Assembly (NCBI RefSeq): GCF_014698755.1
Contig: NZ_JACJTO010000007.1
Location: 62,001 to 126,000, forward strand
Direction of reading: 5' to 3'
DNA: 64,000 nucleotides
DNA from: Aphanizomenon flos-aquae FACHB-1287
GTDB lineage: Bacteria; Cyanobacteriota; Cyanobacteriia; Cyanobacteriales; Nostocaceae
In this document: positions 29,546 to 37,532 of the stretch, piece by piece
How the letters are laid out: each line of letters begins with the position of its first letter
How positions within the stretch are numbered: the stretch's first letter is position 1
Notes under the pieces: model-generated
The model's database searches: none
Told to the model about the DNA's origin: nothing
What the model saw: only the letters and a program-made list of their open reading frames with translations
Position numbers and translations under genes: made by a program

Positions 29546-29557
29546 CTAAGTTTTACT

Positions 29558-29660
29558 GCATTTAGTTTGTATAATTCTAGCGGTCAAGATGCCCGCACCA
29601 CAAAGTTTAAGTAAATTGTGGTTATCAAATTTAGCTGGGTAACGGCTTAAGTTTACCTAT
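29558..29660. repeat. 103-bp direct repeat, unit 2
   Basis: Second copy of the unit at 29443, 12 bases after the first ends. One base change (GCGGTCAAG) breaks the symmetry of the hairpin core, suggesting that unit 1 is closer to the ancestral form. Confidence 0.9.
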
Positions 29661-29679
29661 CGCTGTTTTGGCAAATTCC

Positions 29680-29712
29680 AGATCCCCGAATTTTCTAAAA
29701 AGTCTGGGATCT
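29680..29712. repeat. Dispersed palindromic repeat (GATCCCCGACTT family), copy b
   Basis: AGATCCCCGAATTTT, CTAAAAAGTCTGGGATCT forms a long hairpin. It is followed by GACGC and a run of seven T, so it could terminate plus-strand transcription from psaK. Confidence 0.7.
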
Positions 29713-29806
29713 GACGCTTTTTTTGGTGATCAAATTTGGGAAATTGTCTATCCTAGAGTTATACCTAAATTTCTAACTATAAAAGAATTTCTGGAAATAC
29801 TTAATA

Positions 29807-31003
29807 ATGCAAACAAATTGGCAAATAGGTTCTTTATTTGGGATTCCTTTATTTTTAGACCCCTTATGGTTTGTAATTTTGGGGTTAACAACTCTCAATT
29901 TTGGTTTAGCTTACCAACAATGGGGGACTGTCGCGGGTTGGGGTGCTGGTTTAATTATGGCACTGCTGTTATTTGTTTCCGTACTGCTGCATGAGCTAGG
30001 ACATAGTTTGGTGGCACAATCCCAGGGAATTAAAGTTAATTCTATTACTTTATTTTTCTTTGGGGGAGTTGCGGCTATAGAAGAGGAATCAACAACTCCA
30101 GGTCTGGCTTTTCAAGTGGCCATCGCAGGTCCTGCGGTAAGTGTGATTCTATTTTTATTACTGCGTCTAATAGCGAGTGTAATTCCTGATAGTAACCTCT
30201 TGAATGAAATGACGGGAGATTTATCAAGAATTAACTTAGTTGTGGCTTTATTTAATTTAATTCCTGGTTTACCTTTGGATGGAGGCCAGGTTTTAAAAGC
30301 GGCTTTATGGAAAATTACGGGTGATCGCTTTCAAGCGGTACACTGGGCTGCTAGATCTGGGCAAATTTTAGGTTATACGGCGATCGTTTTGGGATTTGTG
30401 ATTGATTTTTTAACTGGGGAATTAATCACGGGTTTATGGATTGTTTTGATTGGTTGGTTTGCAATTCGGAATGCTAACAGTTATGACCGTGTAACTACAT
30501 TACAAGAAACTTTACTAAAGTTAGTAGCATCTGATGCCATGACGCGGAATTTTCGGGTAGTTGATGCTAATCAAACATTGCGAGAATTTGCTGATTCCTA
30601 TCTTTTGGAAACCACTACATCTCAAGTTTATTTTGCTGCTGCTGATGGTCGTTATCAGGGTTTAGTGGCGATTAATGATTTGCGGACAATCCAAAGAAGC
30701 GAATGGGAAAATCAAACTTTGCAAACAATTGTTCAGCCTCTGAATACAATTCCTACGGTTGTCGAATCTACTTCTTTTGCTGAGGTAATTAAGAAATTAG
30801 AAACTGCACAATTATCTCAAATTACCGTTCTTTCTCCTGCGGATGCTGTTGCTGGTGTTATTGATAGAGGGGATATTGTTCAAGCATTAGCACAAAATTT
30901 AAATTTGCCAATTCCCTCATCGGAAATCAAGCGTATTAAAGAAGAAGGTAGCTTTCCTCCTGGATTACAATTGGGGGTAATAGCAAAATCTCTAGAAAAA
31001 TAA
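29807..31003 (+). CDS. Site-2 protease family (M50) with C-terminal CBS pair
   Basis: A 398-residue polytopic membrane metalloprotease. The zinc motif is LHELGHSL (near residues 62-69), and the second motif NLIPGLPLDGGQV (near 149-161) supplies the third ligand. About five hydrophobic segments lie before residue 225. The C-terminal cytoplasmic half (about 240-375) resembles two CBS modules (SDAMTRNFRVVDANQTL...). Such proteins cleave membrane-bound regulators within the lipid bilayer. The CBS pair may sense adenylates. The substrate is unknown. Confidence 0.92.
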   Translation: MQTNWQIGSLFGIPLFLDPLWFVILGLTTLNFGLAYQQWGTVAGWGAGLIMALLLFVSVLLHELGHSLVAQSQGIKVNSITLFFFGGVAAIEEESTTPGLAFQVAIAGPAVSVILFLLLRLIASVIPDSNLLNEMTGDLSRINLVVALFNLIPGLPLDGGQVLKAALWKITGDRFQAVHWAARSGQILGYTAIVLGFVIDFLTGELITGLWIVLIGWFAIRNANSYDRVTTLQETLLKLVASDAMTRNFRVVDANQTLREFADSYLLETTTSQVYFAAADGRYQGLVAINDLRTIQRSEWENQTLQTIVQPLNTIPTVVESTSFAEVIKKLETAQLSQITVLSPADAVAGVIDRGDIVQALAQNLNLPIPSSEIKRIKEEGSFPPGLQLGVIAKSLEK

Positions 31004-31029
31004 AAGGCTCTTAGATACTTGTTATGAGA

Positions 31030-31056
31030 AGGGAACAGGGAACAGGGAACAGGGAA
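31030..31056. repeat. GGGAACA short tandem repeat
   Basis: Three to four copies of GGGAACA directly downstream of the protease gene, of the same family as at 14187. Confidence 0.8.
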
Positions 31057-31060
31057 AAAA

Positions 31061-31333
31061 TTAATTTTCTAGTTTTTTAATAAGACTAATAATCATTCTG
31101 CTTTCTTCTTTTAATACATTAAGAATCATTACTATGAGTCTACTGAGATTAGAAAAAACGGAAATCTGAATTGTTTTCTTGCTTGATATAATTCCCCACT
31201 CTTCTTTGACCTTTTGCACTACCTGTTTTAACGGTCTTGGTTCTTGTTTTACAAATTCTCTGATTTTTTCTTTTTGCTCTGTATTAAATTTTGATTTACA
31301 TCCTCTACCTGGTTTATTATACAATCCAATCAT
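31061..31333 (-). pseudogene. IS630-family transposase fragment
   Basis: A 90-codon frame starting GLYNKPGRGCKSKFNTEQKE and continuing with LKQVVQKVKEEWGI. This matches the linker/second HTH of IS630 transposases. After the SSKKTI segment the similarity is lost and the remainder is degenerate. Both the first HTH and the DDE catalytic domain are absent. It lies about 230 bases inside the presumed CAST end and may be cargo debris or a separate insertion relic. Confidence 0.7.
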
Positions 31334-31561
31334 ACTATTTGGCTGAAAGAGGATTGATTTCTCGAATAAATATCATTTTAATTAGAAATTAGAATTAATA
31401 TAAATACTCTTATATCTTAATATATTATGTTATTTATTTGTGTAATTAATTATCTCCAGGTACTTACCGCGTTTGATCTCAAACTGCTGTAAAATCCATC
31501 GTGTCGCTTATATCTCAGATATCACTGAGTTTTACGCTTCCTGGATACTCTTATAAAAAGA
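31334..31561. other. Interior of the CAST relic, no gene
   Basis: About 230 AT-rich bases between the IS630 fragment and the guide sequence. A GTGTCGC step and a local inverted repeat ATATCTCAGATAT (near 31510-31522) occur. CTCTT-ATAAA-AAGAG forms a small hairpin immediately before the repeat-like GGGTTGAAAG. No second transposon end (TGTACAGTGAC-like in opposite orientation) was found here, so the inner boundary of the relic is not defined. Confidence 0.4.
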
Positions 31562-31589
31562 GGGTTGAAAGAAAGTACATTGTTGACAT
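31562..31589 (+). ncRNA. Delocalised CAST guide: CRISPR repeat 3' end plus tRNA-targeting spacer
   Basis: GGGTTGAAAG (31562-31571) is the 3' end typical of type V-K CRISPR repeats, from recall of the Scytonema system. The following 18 bases (31572-31589) match the tRNA-Val gene at 31764-31747, on the tRNA strand, in 16 of 18 positions; the mismatches are at spacer positions 2 and 10. Identity stops after position 18, as reported for short homing spacers. The target is preceded by GTT, a valid GTN PAM for Cas12k. Only the 3' end of the repeat is recognisable. Confidence 0.8.
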
Positions 31590-31704
31590 ATCGCTTTGAT
31601 ATATCAATAAATGACATTAATTTTTCACTACCATTAAAACGACAACAATTAACCTAACGACACTAAATTGTCACCAATGACATATTATAACTAGTCACTA
31701 TACA
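31562..31704 (-). mobile_element. Solo left end of a type V-K CRISPR-associated (Tn7-like) transposon
   Basis: Read inward on the minus strand from 31704, the end is TGTATAGTGAC, close to the TGTACAGTGAC terminus of known V-K CASTs. Repeated TnsB-site-like motifs follow: TGACAT (31679), CGACACTAAATTGTCAC (31658-31674), CGACAAC (31640) and TGACATTAA (31612). The homing guide sits next inside. The terminus is exactly 60 bp downstream of the PAM in tRNA-Val, within the 60-66 bp window of Cas12k transposition, and in the expected left-end-proximal orientation. No cas12k, tnsB, tnsC or tniQ gene is in the window. The other end is not found. Confidence 0.78.
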
Positions 31705-31711
31705 AAAAGTA

Positions 31712-31785
31712 TGGACGGTATTGGACTCGAACCAACGACCCCATCGATGTCAACGATGTACTCTAACCACCTGAGCTAACCGTCC
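31712..31785 (-). tRNA. trnV-GAC: tRNA-Val (anticodon GAC)
   Basis: The 74-base gene folds into a full cloverleaf. Acceptor GGACGGT pairs with ACCGTCC, D-arm GCTC...GAGT, anticodon arm CATCG-TTGACAT-CGATG with anticodon GAC, T-arm GTTGG-TTCGAGT-CCAAT, discriminator A. CCA is not encoded. The gene is intact. Its anticodon arm is the target of the adjacent delocalised guide, with the PAM GTT at 31765-31767, and the transposon end begins 7 bases past its 3' end. Confidence 0.97.
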
Positions 31786-31854
31786 TTAATCCCATAGACT
31801 AATAACATATCACATAAAATATAATTTGTCAATCCCTAAAATCCAAATTTTATT

Positions 31855-32634
31855 CTACATATATCTAGTCAACTGTACCCGATAGCGATCCTTTTTTGTC
31901 ACCGCAATTTCCCCAACTTCCAACCGACCTTTTCCCCGAATAGCGATTAAATCCCCTGTTTTCAATTGAGAACTGGCTTGAGTGACTTCCTTCCAATTGA
32001 CACGCACATCATTGGAATCTATTAGATCTACCATTTTACTGCGGGACATCCCAAACCCAGCAGAAGCCACCGCATCTAACCGCAAAGAAGCTTCCACGGT
32101 TGTTAATTCTTTTTTCTTAGGTTCGCGGATTTTTAATTCGCTAATATCGATACGTTGAGTTCTCACTGGTACAGAGCGCACCTGTTTTAAACTCATCTCT
32201 AAAAATTCTCCCAATTCCGGGACAACAATCACCTGTGACCCTCTTTCCCCCAAGACAATCACATCTCCCGTTTTTTCCCGGACAATCCCCGTTCCCAACA
32301 TTGCGCCTAAAAAATCCCGGTGATTTGCTGTATCAAATAGGAAATTACCGGCAATTTCCAAAGCCATGATAGCAACTTGAGACTGATCTAATGGTAAATC
32401 AGCACGAGCGATCGCCAGTCGTTGTCTTTCCGCTTGTGGATATCCCCCCCAGGCTACCGAATGCACCTCCGTTAAGCGGCTAAATACCCTTTGAATTTCC
32501 GCCAACTCCGGCGGAGACAAAAAATCTGTAAATACGACTTCCCAGGTCTTTATAGCCTGATCTGCTTGATCAATCACACGGGCGACAGTATCGCGGTTTT
32601 CAACACCTTTTAAAAGTTCTTCTCTAGGTAGCAT
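31855..32634 (-). CDS. Photosystem II S4-domain protein (YlmH-like)
   Basis: A 259-residue protein of the cyanobacterial/plastid PS II S4 family. The N-terminal part resembles YlmH-like domains (MLPREELLKGVENRDTV, GGYPQAERQRLAIA). The C-terminal S4 RNA-binding domain covers about 180-250 (RLDAVASAGFGMSRSKMVDLI, VRVNWKEVTQ). The start is placed at 32634. The longer frame to 32697 adds 21 residues encoded almost wholly by a CAACGGA repeat (LSVV repeats) and is rejected. It probably binds RNA; the role in PSII or ribosomes is unproven. Confidence 0.9.
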   Translation of the reverse strand: MLPREELLKGVENRDTVARVIDQADQAIKTWEVVFTDFLSPPELAEIQRVFSRLTEVHSVAWGGYPQAERQRLAIARADLPLDQSQVAIMALEIAGNFLFDTANHRDFLGAMLGTGIVREKTGDVIVLGERGSQVIVVPELGEFLEMSLKQVRSVPVRTQRIDISELKIREPKKKELTTVEASLRLDAVASAGFGMSRSKMVDLIDSNDVRVNWKEVTQASSQLKTGDLIAIRGKGRLEVGEIAVTKKDRYRVQLTRYM

Positions 32635-32659
32635 GAATTTAGGATTTACAGGGGGCTGG

Positions 32660-32706
32660 GGGCTGACAACGGACAACGGACAACGGACAACGGACAACGG
32701 ACAACT
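32660..32706. repeat. GGACAAC heptamer tandem repeat
   Basis: Six consecutive GACAACG-type units just upstream of the S4-domain gene and downstream of the next gene, creating a spurious N-terminal extension in frame. Confidence 0.85.
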
Positions 32707-32708
32707 AA

Positions 32709-33209
32709 CTAATTAGTTTCAGCATAACCTTGAATATTTTCTGGTTCAAACTGGCGTAAAATACGAGTAGCTTGACGGGTCAGAGTTTCCGAACCCTGAA
32801 CCACAATTAAATACTTACCTGCATCTAAACGATTACGATAGGGTAAAGCATCACCACCTCCTTCAAATAAACCAACACCACCCCCCACAAATATACTACC
32901 CATAGCCCCACTACCAGCGCCCAAAATTCCGCCAATTACGTGATTACCGATTTCTCCAGCCCAAGCAAAGGTATCTAAACCAGTGATCAAACTGAAAGTG
33001 AAACCGGAAAAAAAGCCAAATGGTACTAACCAAATCGCCATTAATTTTACTTGTTTTTTCGCTTGTTCTTTGGGATCAATTAAACCAAATTCATCAGCAC
33101 TTTTATAACCTCTACCAAGAATAGTGCCATTTATGCCTTCTTTTTCTAAAGCTAGATCAGCGGCTTCGGCTTGGATACGGTCTGATAATACAGCAACAAG
33201 ATAATTCAT
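32709..33209 (-). CDS. Conserved glycine-rich membrane protein
   Basis: A 166-residue protein (ATG at 33209; a TTG three bases earlier is rejected). The N-terminal ferredoxin-like part (MNYLVAVLSDRIQAEAADLAL) is followed by two hydrophobic, glycine-rich segments (about 57-77 and 90-118, GGILGAGSGAMGSIFVGGGVG) and a C-terminal LIVVQGSETLTRQA strand-helix. It resembles general-stress/GlsB-type small membrane proteins widely kept in cyanobacteria, but I cannot name it. Same strand as the flanking small gene (33228) and the S4 gene, so possibly one transcript. Confidence 0.65.
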   Translation of the reverse strand: MNYLVAVLSDRIQAEAADLALEKEGINGTILGRGYKSADEFGLIDPKEQAKKQVKLMAIWLVPFGFFSGFTFSLITGLDTFAWAGEIGNHVIGGILGAGSGAMGSIFVGGGVGLFEGGGDALPYRNRLDAGKYLIVVQGSETLTRQATRILRQFEPENIQGYAETN

Positions 33210-33227
33210 CAATTTTAAAATTCAGGA

Positions 33228-33611
33228 TTAATGTGACTTTAGCAAGTCCAAAGGCTCACAAAAACTATTCACACCTTGTTTAAGAATATAAATTAAAACG
33301 GGTGCAGCTAGACCTTGGGGAAAACTAGGTATTGTCCCTAGATGTTTAATTATCTCTTGAATTGACCCATTTAACAAGTCTTCTCGATGTTCTTGTTCAC
33401 AAATTATAGCCCGCCATTTTTTGGCTAAAGCGTCTAACCATTCGGAATTTGTTTGTTCTGGTTGTTGTCCAGCTTTAATAGCCAGAGTCATTACCGCGTC
33501 TTCTAAATCTCCATCGCAGTCCTCTATCAAGTCTAATGTTTCCATTGCTTGAGGATCATCTACCATAAGGGAACGAAATTTTGCAATCTCTTGTGATGTA
33601 ACTTTAGTCAT
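33228..33611 (-). CDS. Conserved hypothetical cyanobacterial protein
   Basis: A 127-residue acidic soluble protein beginning MTKVTSQEIAKFRSLMVDD. It contains a UBA-like helical stretch (QAMETLDLIEDCDGDLEDAVMTLA, about 21-44), followed by a tryptophan-bearing helix and a hydrophobic C-terminal helix. No enzymatic motif is seen. It ends 18 bases before the next gene's start on the same strand, consistent with an operon. Function unknown. Confidence 0.6.
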   Translation of the reverse strand: MTKVTSQEIAKFRSLMVDDPQAMETLDLIEDCDGDLEDAVMTLAIKAGQQPEQTNSEWLDALAKKWRAIICEQEHREDLLNGSIQEIIKHLGTIPSFPQGLAAPVLIYILKQGVNSFCEPLDLLKSH

Positions 33612-33719
33612 GAGTTTTTGACTAGCCCGGAGTTTGAAAACTATTTTACAGCATTGGGTATTGGGTATTGGGGACTGGGAAAATAAATTCTTGCCCCCTG
33701 CTCCCTGCTTCCTGGCTTC

Positions 33720-35693
33720 TTACTTAACTCCTGACTCCTGTAATTGTTTCAAACCCCTAGATGTTACATATCTTTGTAACTCTGTCAAAGCACGATTGTA
33801 ATCTAATATTGCTTTGACGCGATTTCCTTCCGACCGTGTCAGATCATTTAATGCGTTAATTACATCACTTTGAGTTCCTACACCTGCTTGGAATCTTAAC
33901 CGCGCTAACCGCAAAGACTCTTTAGCTTGTTCTAAAGCCACATTGGAAGTTTGTACGTTTTCTAAACTTGATGCTTGGGTAGAGTATGCTTGTTCTACCT
34001 GGAAGCGGATTTGGTTGCGCTGTTCAGAAAACTGAGTTTCAGCGATCGCAATACTGGTTTTAGCTTGGGCTGCTCTTGCTGTTCCTGCTCCCCCACCATA
34101 TAAATTAATGCTGGCTTGTAGTCCCAATGAATAACCATCGCTGACACTAGTTTGGTCATCAAACTGATCTAATAAGTTATATCTACCGACTAAGCTCACC
34201 TGAGGACCAGAAGAAGATAAAGCCTGTTTTATTTGTGCTTCACCAATTTTGCGCTGTGCTAGGTTTTGTTGTAGTTCAGGACGATTTTGATAGGCTGTAA
34301 CAATACTTTGCTCTAGTGGATGCTGCCATAAACCCGCTAATTTTACAGGATCACCTGCACTAATACTCACTGACTGGGGTAAATTTAACAGTGGTGCTAA
34401 CTTGCGGCGGGCAATTTGTTGTTGAGAGATGGCATTAGTTAGCTCTTGTTGAGAATTAGCTAGGTTTACCTGCGATCGCAATACATCAAAACGAGTACCT
34501 ACGCCAGCTTTTTCTAAGGCCATGGCATCTTTTAAACTAGCTTGTGCGTTTTCTACTGCTGACTGAGAAATTCTGACATTTTCATCGGTTTGTTGGAGAT
34601 CATAATATGCCCTAGATACATTTAGGCGAATTTCTTCTGATTGTCTTTCTACATCCAATTCTTGTACACGTATCCTTTCTTCAGCCTCCTGAATAGCGCC
34701 ATTACGCCTACCAGAGGTATAAATATCATATTTTATCTGTGCAGTTCCGCTTAGTGTCGTATTGGATGGAGGATCACCGACTAAAGGATTTGTAGTTCTA
34801 GCTTGGTCAAACTGTAGTGTAGTTCCAACATTGCGACTATTGGTAACATCAGCACTCAAATCCACACTAGGAAATAAAGCCGCTTGGGCTTCACGTAAAA
34901 CTGACTTACTCTGTTCTAGTCTTAACACAGACACCTGTAAATCATTATTATTCCGTTTAGCCAATTCCAGAGCCTGTGACAAACTAATGGGCTGATTTCC
35001 CCCCACTTTCACTTCCTCTACTTGCGTCGGATATAACAGCGGATTAGGGCTAGGATCTAACTGATTAGAAACATTAGAAATAACAGGTTGATTAGGTGCG
35101 GGTTGAACATTCTCCGCAGGAGGAGACGGAGGAGGAGTATTAGATTCAGAGGTAGTAGGAACTGTTGTTTGTGCTATCCAACCATGAGTATTTTGGGGTA
35201 AGCAGGTATGAGCAGCAAGTAGCAAAGCCGCTTGACTTTTTAGTTGTGTCTGTGAACAATTACTAGATTCTAGTAACTTTGCGACACTGATATCACCACT
35301 TAATGTAGGATTACTAGTAGCTAGTAAATTACCGTTTGATAGATCAGAAAAACTGACAAATCTATTCTCATCTTTTTCAAGGATTTTTCCGCCCTCAAGA
35401 CTGAGATAATTGTCAGCGATGATTACAGGTAGACCCCGGTTACCAACAGGGCTGATAGGACCTTGACTGAAATAACTAGCGGGTAATAATCCTGAGTTAC
35501 CTTTAACCTGAACTTTGGGCAGTAAGCTATTGTCCGTGAATAAATTTTCACTCTTAGTAGCAAGCAACACGCTAGAAGCAGAAGTTAGCTGTATCTCACC
35601 GACTTTCATAACACTAGCCCAAGCTGGCTGAGTTGTTAATACTGCTGCTGTAACACCTGGCAAGAAACAATGGAATAATTGCTGTCCTTTCAC
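33720..35693 (-). CDS. tolC: TolC-family outer-membrane efflux protein
   Basis: A 657-residue outer-membrane factor with GTG start. A signal peptide covers about 1-27 (LPGVTAAVLTTQPAWA). A long poorly conserved, proline-rich N-terminal region (to about residue 235) is typical of cyanobacterial TolC/HgdD. Two OEP repeats follow (ISLSQALELAKRNNNDLQVS ... and PLEQSIVTAYQNRPELQQNL), with long coiled-coil helices. It forms the trimeric channel for type I secretion and multidrug efflux. In Anabaena HgdD is needed for heterocyst glycolipid export; whether this copy is that orthologue is inference. Confidence 0.9.
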   Translation of the reverse strand: MKGQQLFHCFLPGVTAAVLTTQPAWASVMKVGEIQLTSASSVLLATKSENLFTDNSLLPKVQVKGNSGLLPASYFSQGPISPVGNRGLPVIIADNYLSLEGGKILEKDENRFVSFSDLSNGNLLATSNPTLSGDISVAKLLESSNCSQTQLKSQAALLLAAHTCLPQNTHGWIAQTTVPTTSESNTPPPSPPAENVQPAPNQPVISNVSNQLDPSPNPLLYPTQVEEVKVGGNQPISLSQALELAKRNNNDLQVSVLRLEQSKSVLREAQAALFPSVDLSADVTNSRNVGTTLQFDQARTTNPLVGDPPSNTTLSGTAQIKYDIYTSGRRNGAIQEAEERIRVQELDVERQSEEIRLNVSRAYYDLQQTDENVRISQSAVENAQASLKDAMALEKAGVGTRFDVLRSQVNLANSQQELTNAISQQQIARRKLAPLLNLPQSVSISAGDPVKLAGLWQHPLEQSIVTAYQNRPELQQNLAQRKIGEAQIKQALSSSGPQVSLVGRYNLLDQFDDQTSVSDGYSLGLQASINLYGGGAGTARAAQAKTSIAIAETQFSEQRNQIRFQVEQAYSTQASSLENVQTSNVALEQAKESLRLARLRFQAGVGTQSDVINALNDLTRSEGNRVKAILDYNRALTELQRYVTSRGLKQLQESGVK

Positions 35694-35803
35694 CGCATCC
35701 CCTCACACAAAAAATATTAATATAAGCGGTAGAGTACCCGTCTTCACCACAAAATATAGCACGATCTCAAGTTTTAAGCAGAAATATCGCACCATACCCT
35801 ATT

Positions 35804-37360
35804 TTAAATGTCAGAATTCGGCTTATCTTCAAAACGTTTGACAATCTGAGAAAGTTCCGCCTTTTCGTCTACATTAACGCGGCTAGGTGCACCACTAATA
35901 ATTCGCTCATAATTACGGAATGAATCTTTAATATCAGGTCCATCGGCCGTAATATTGTATTCACGGATTCCTTTATCATGCCACGAGCCGCGCATTTTAA
36001 ATACGTTAATTGCCCGTGACATTTCTCCATGAATTTCTACATATTGTAATATCAAAATTGTGTCTGTAATTGTGGAAATATGGGAGTCAGTAATGGAATT
36101 AAAACCGAGAAATTGGTCTGTAGTATTGGTAAAAAAACCAGTAATTTCTTCTTGTTTAGCATAACCTGTAACACCAATTACAAACTGACGAAAGGCGTTA
36201 TTACTCACACCTCTAGCCATTGCTGACAGTGAATCAATGGCAATGCGGGCGGGTTTAAAATGGGATATTTCTGATTTAATAATTTGTAAGTGATTTTCTA
36301 AACCAGTTGATTCAGGATAGGTACAAATTATTTTTAGTAATCCTTGATGTTCTAGTTCCTCAAAATTAATTCCCCAGGAATAGGCATTTCGAGAAAGTTG
36401 GGCGCGAGATTCTTCATAGGCAAATAATATTACTTTTTCACCATTAATGCAGCCATCTTCAATAAACTTACTAACTAATAAAGTTTTACCAGTACCTGTA
36501 GCTCCTGTTGCTAAAATAATCGAATCTTTAAAGAAACCACCTCCACACATTTGATCCAGAATTTTCACCCCAGAAGATACTCGCATATTAGAGGATCTTT
36601 GTGTTAATCGCATTGCTCCCAAGGGGAATATATTAACTCCTTCGTTGGTGATTGTGAAGGGATATTCACCTTTCATGTGGGTTGTTCCCCGTAATTTGAG
36701 AATTTCAATGGTTCGACGACGGCGTTCTCCTGCTAAAATGTTGCGAACAATAACTACATTGTCGGAAACAAATTCTTCAACGCCAAAAGATGCTACAGGA
36801 CCATATTCTTCAGCCCGTTCAGTGGTAATGATTGTGGTGACATTCAATTGTTTCAACCGTGCTACTAAACGAAATATTTCTCGCCGGACTACGCCGATAG
36901 CTTCATATTGTTGAAATATGGCTGTCATTGAATCAATGGAAACTCTTTTAGCTTTGTATTTACGAATGGCATATTGTAACCGTTCAATCAGGGCAGATAA
37001 ATCAAAATTACCGACTATATCTTGACCTTCAGGATCTGGAGAAGCGTCGAGAATAAATAATTTACCTTCATCAATTAAACCTTGTAAATTCCAATCAAAA
37101 ATATGAGCATTTTTAATAATGTCATTGGGTGATTCCTCAAAGGTGACAAATACTCCTGGTTCGTCAAAGTAAGTGATGCCATGATAAAGGAATTGCAGTG
37201 ATAATAAAGTTTTGCCTGTTCCTGAAGTCCCACTAACTAAAGTAGTTCTACCAACGGGCAATCCACCATGACTAATATCGTCAAAGCCCTCGATCATTGT
37301 GCGAATTTTTTCGACACCAATGGGTATTTTTTTTTGTTCAGGTTGCTCTTTTGTGGTCAT
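35804..37360 (-). CDS. kaiC: Circadian clock ATPase KaiC
   Basis: A 518-residue double-RecA-domain protein. CI Walker A is GTSGTGKT (44-51), and CII Walker A is GATGTGKT (near 284-291). Catalytic glutamates are in FVTFEE and YEES. The CII autophosphorylation region SITDSHISTITDT is fully conserved, including the neighbouring Ser/Thr pair corresponding to S431/T432 of Synechococcus. The C-terminal A-loop/KaiA-binding tail is present. KaiC hexamers form the clock with KaiA and KaiB. Third gene of kaiA-kaiB-kaiC on the minus strand. Confidence 0.98.
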   Translation of the reverse strand: MTTKEQPEQKKIPIGVEKIRTMIEGFDDISHGGLPVGRTTLVSGTSGTGKTLLSLQFLYHGITYFDEPGVFVTFEESPNDIIKNAHIFDWNLQGLIDEGKLFILDASPDPEGQDIVGNFDLSALIERLQYAIRKYKAKRVSIDSMTAIFQQYEAIGVVRREIFRLVARLKQLNVTTIITTERAEEYGPVASFGVEEFVSDNVVIVRNILAGERRRRTIEILKLRGTTHMKGEYPFTITNEGVNIFPLGAMRLTQRSSNMRVSSGVKILDQMCGGGFFKDSIILATGATGTGKTLLVSKFIEDGCINGEKVILFAYEESRAQLSRNAYSWGINFEELEHQGLLKIICTYPESTGLENHLQIIKSEISHFKPARIAIDSLSAMARGVSNNAFRQFVIGVTGYAKQEEITGFFTNTTDQFLGFNSITDSHISTITDTILILQYVEIHGEMSRAINVFKMRGSWHDKGIREYNITADGPDIKDSFRNYERIISGAPSRVNVDEKAELSQIVKRFEDKPNSDI

Positions 37361-37532
37361 GGTTTATCTAATATGGATATTCAACCCAGGTTTTTAAAAT
37401 CAAGAAAGTTTTTAATTATTTTTAATAACTAAATAAATATACCAAGTTTCAGGTAAATAAATTCCCAAATTTACATCAATAAATAGCTACCTCCAGGAAT
37501 TTACTCTTACCTTTTGCCTCCTGCATTTTGTA

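Larger units (their letters stand above)
29397..29806. other. Repeat-filled intergenic region between psaK and the site-2 protease gene
   Basis: About 400 bases without a gene of their own. They hold two 103-bp direct repeats (29443-29545 and 29558-29660) and a GATCCCCGA hairpin (29680-29712). The reading frame that crosses this stretch and enters the protease gene in another frame has no family-like features. Confidence 0.6.

Noticed and set aside
29668-29994. 108-residue plus-strand frame overlapping the site-2 protease start
   Set aside because: It begins inside a dispersed hairpin repeat and continues in another frame of the clearly real protease gene; no family-like motif.
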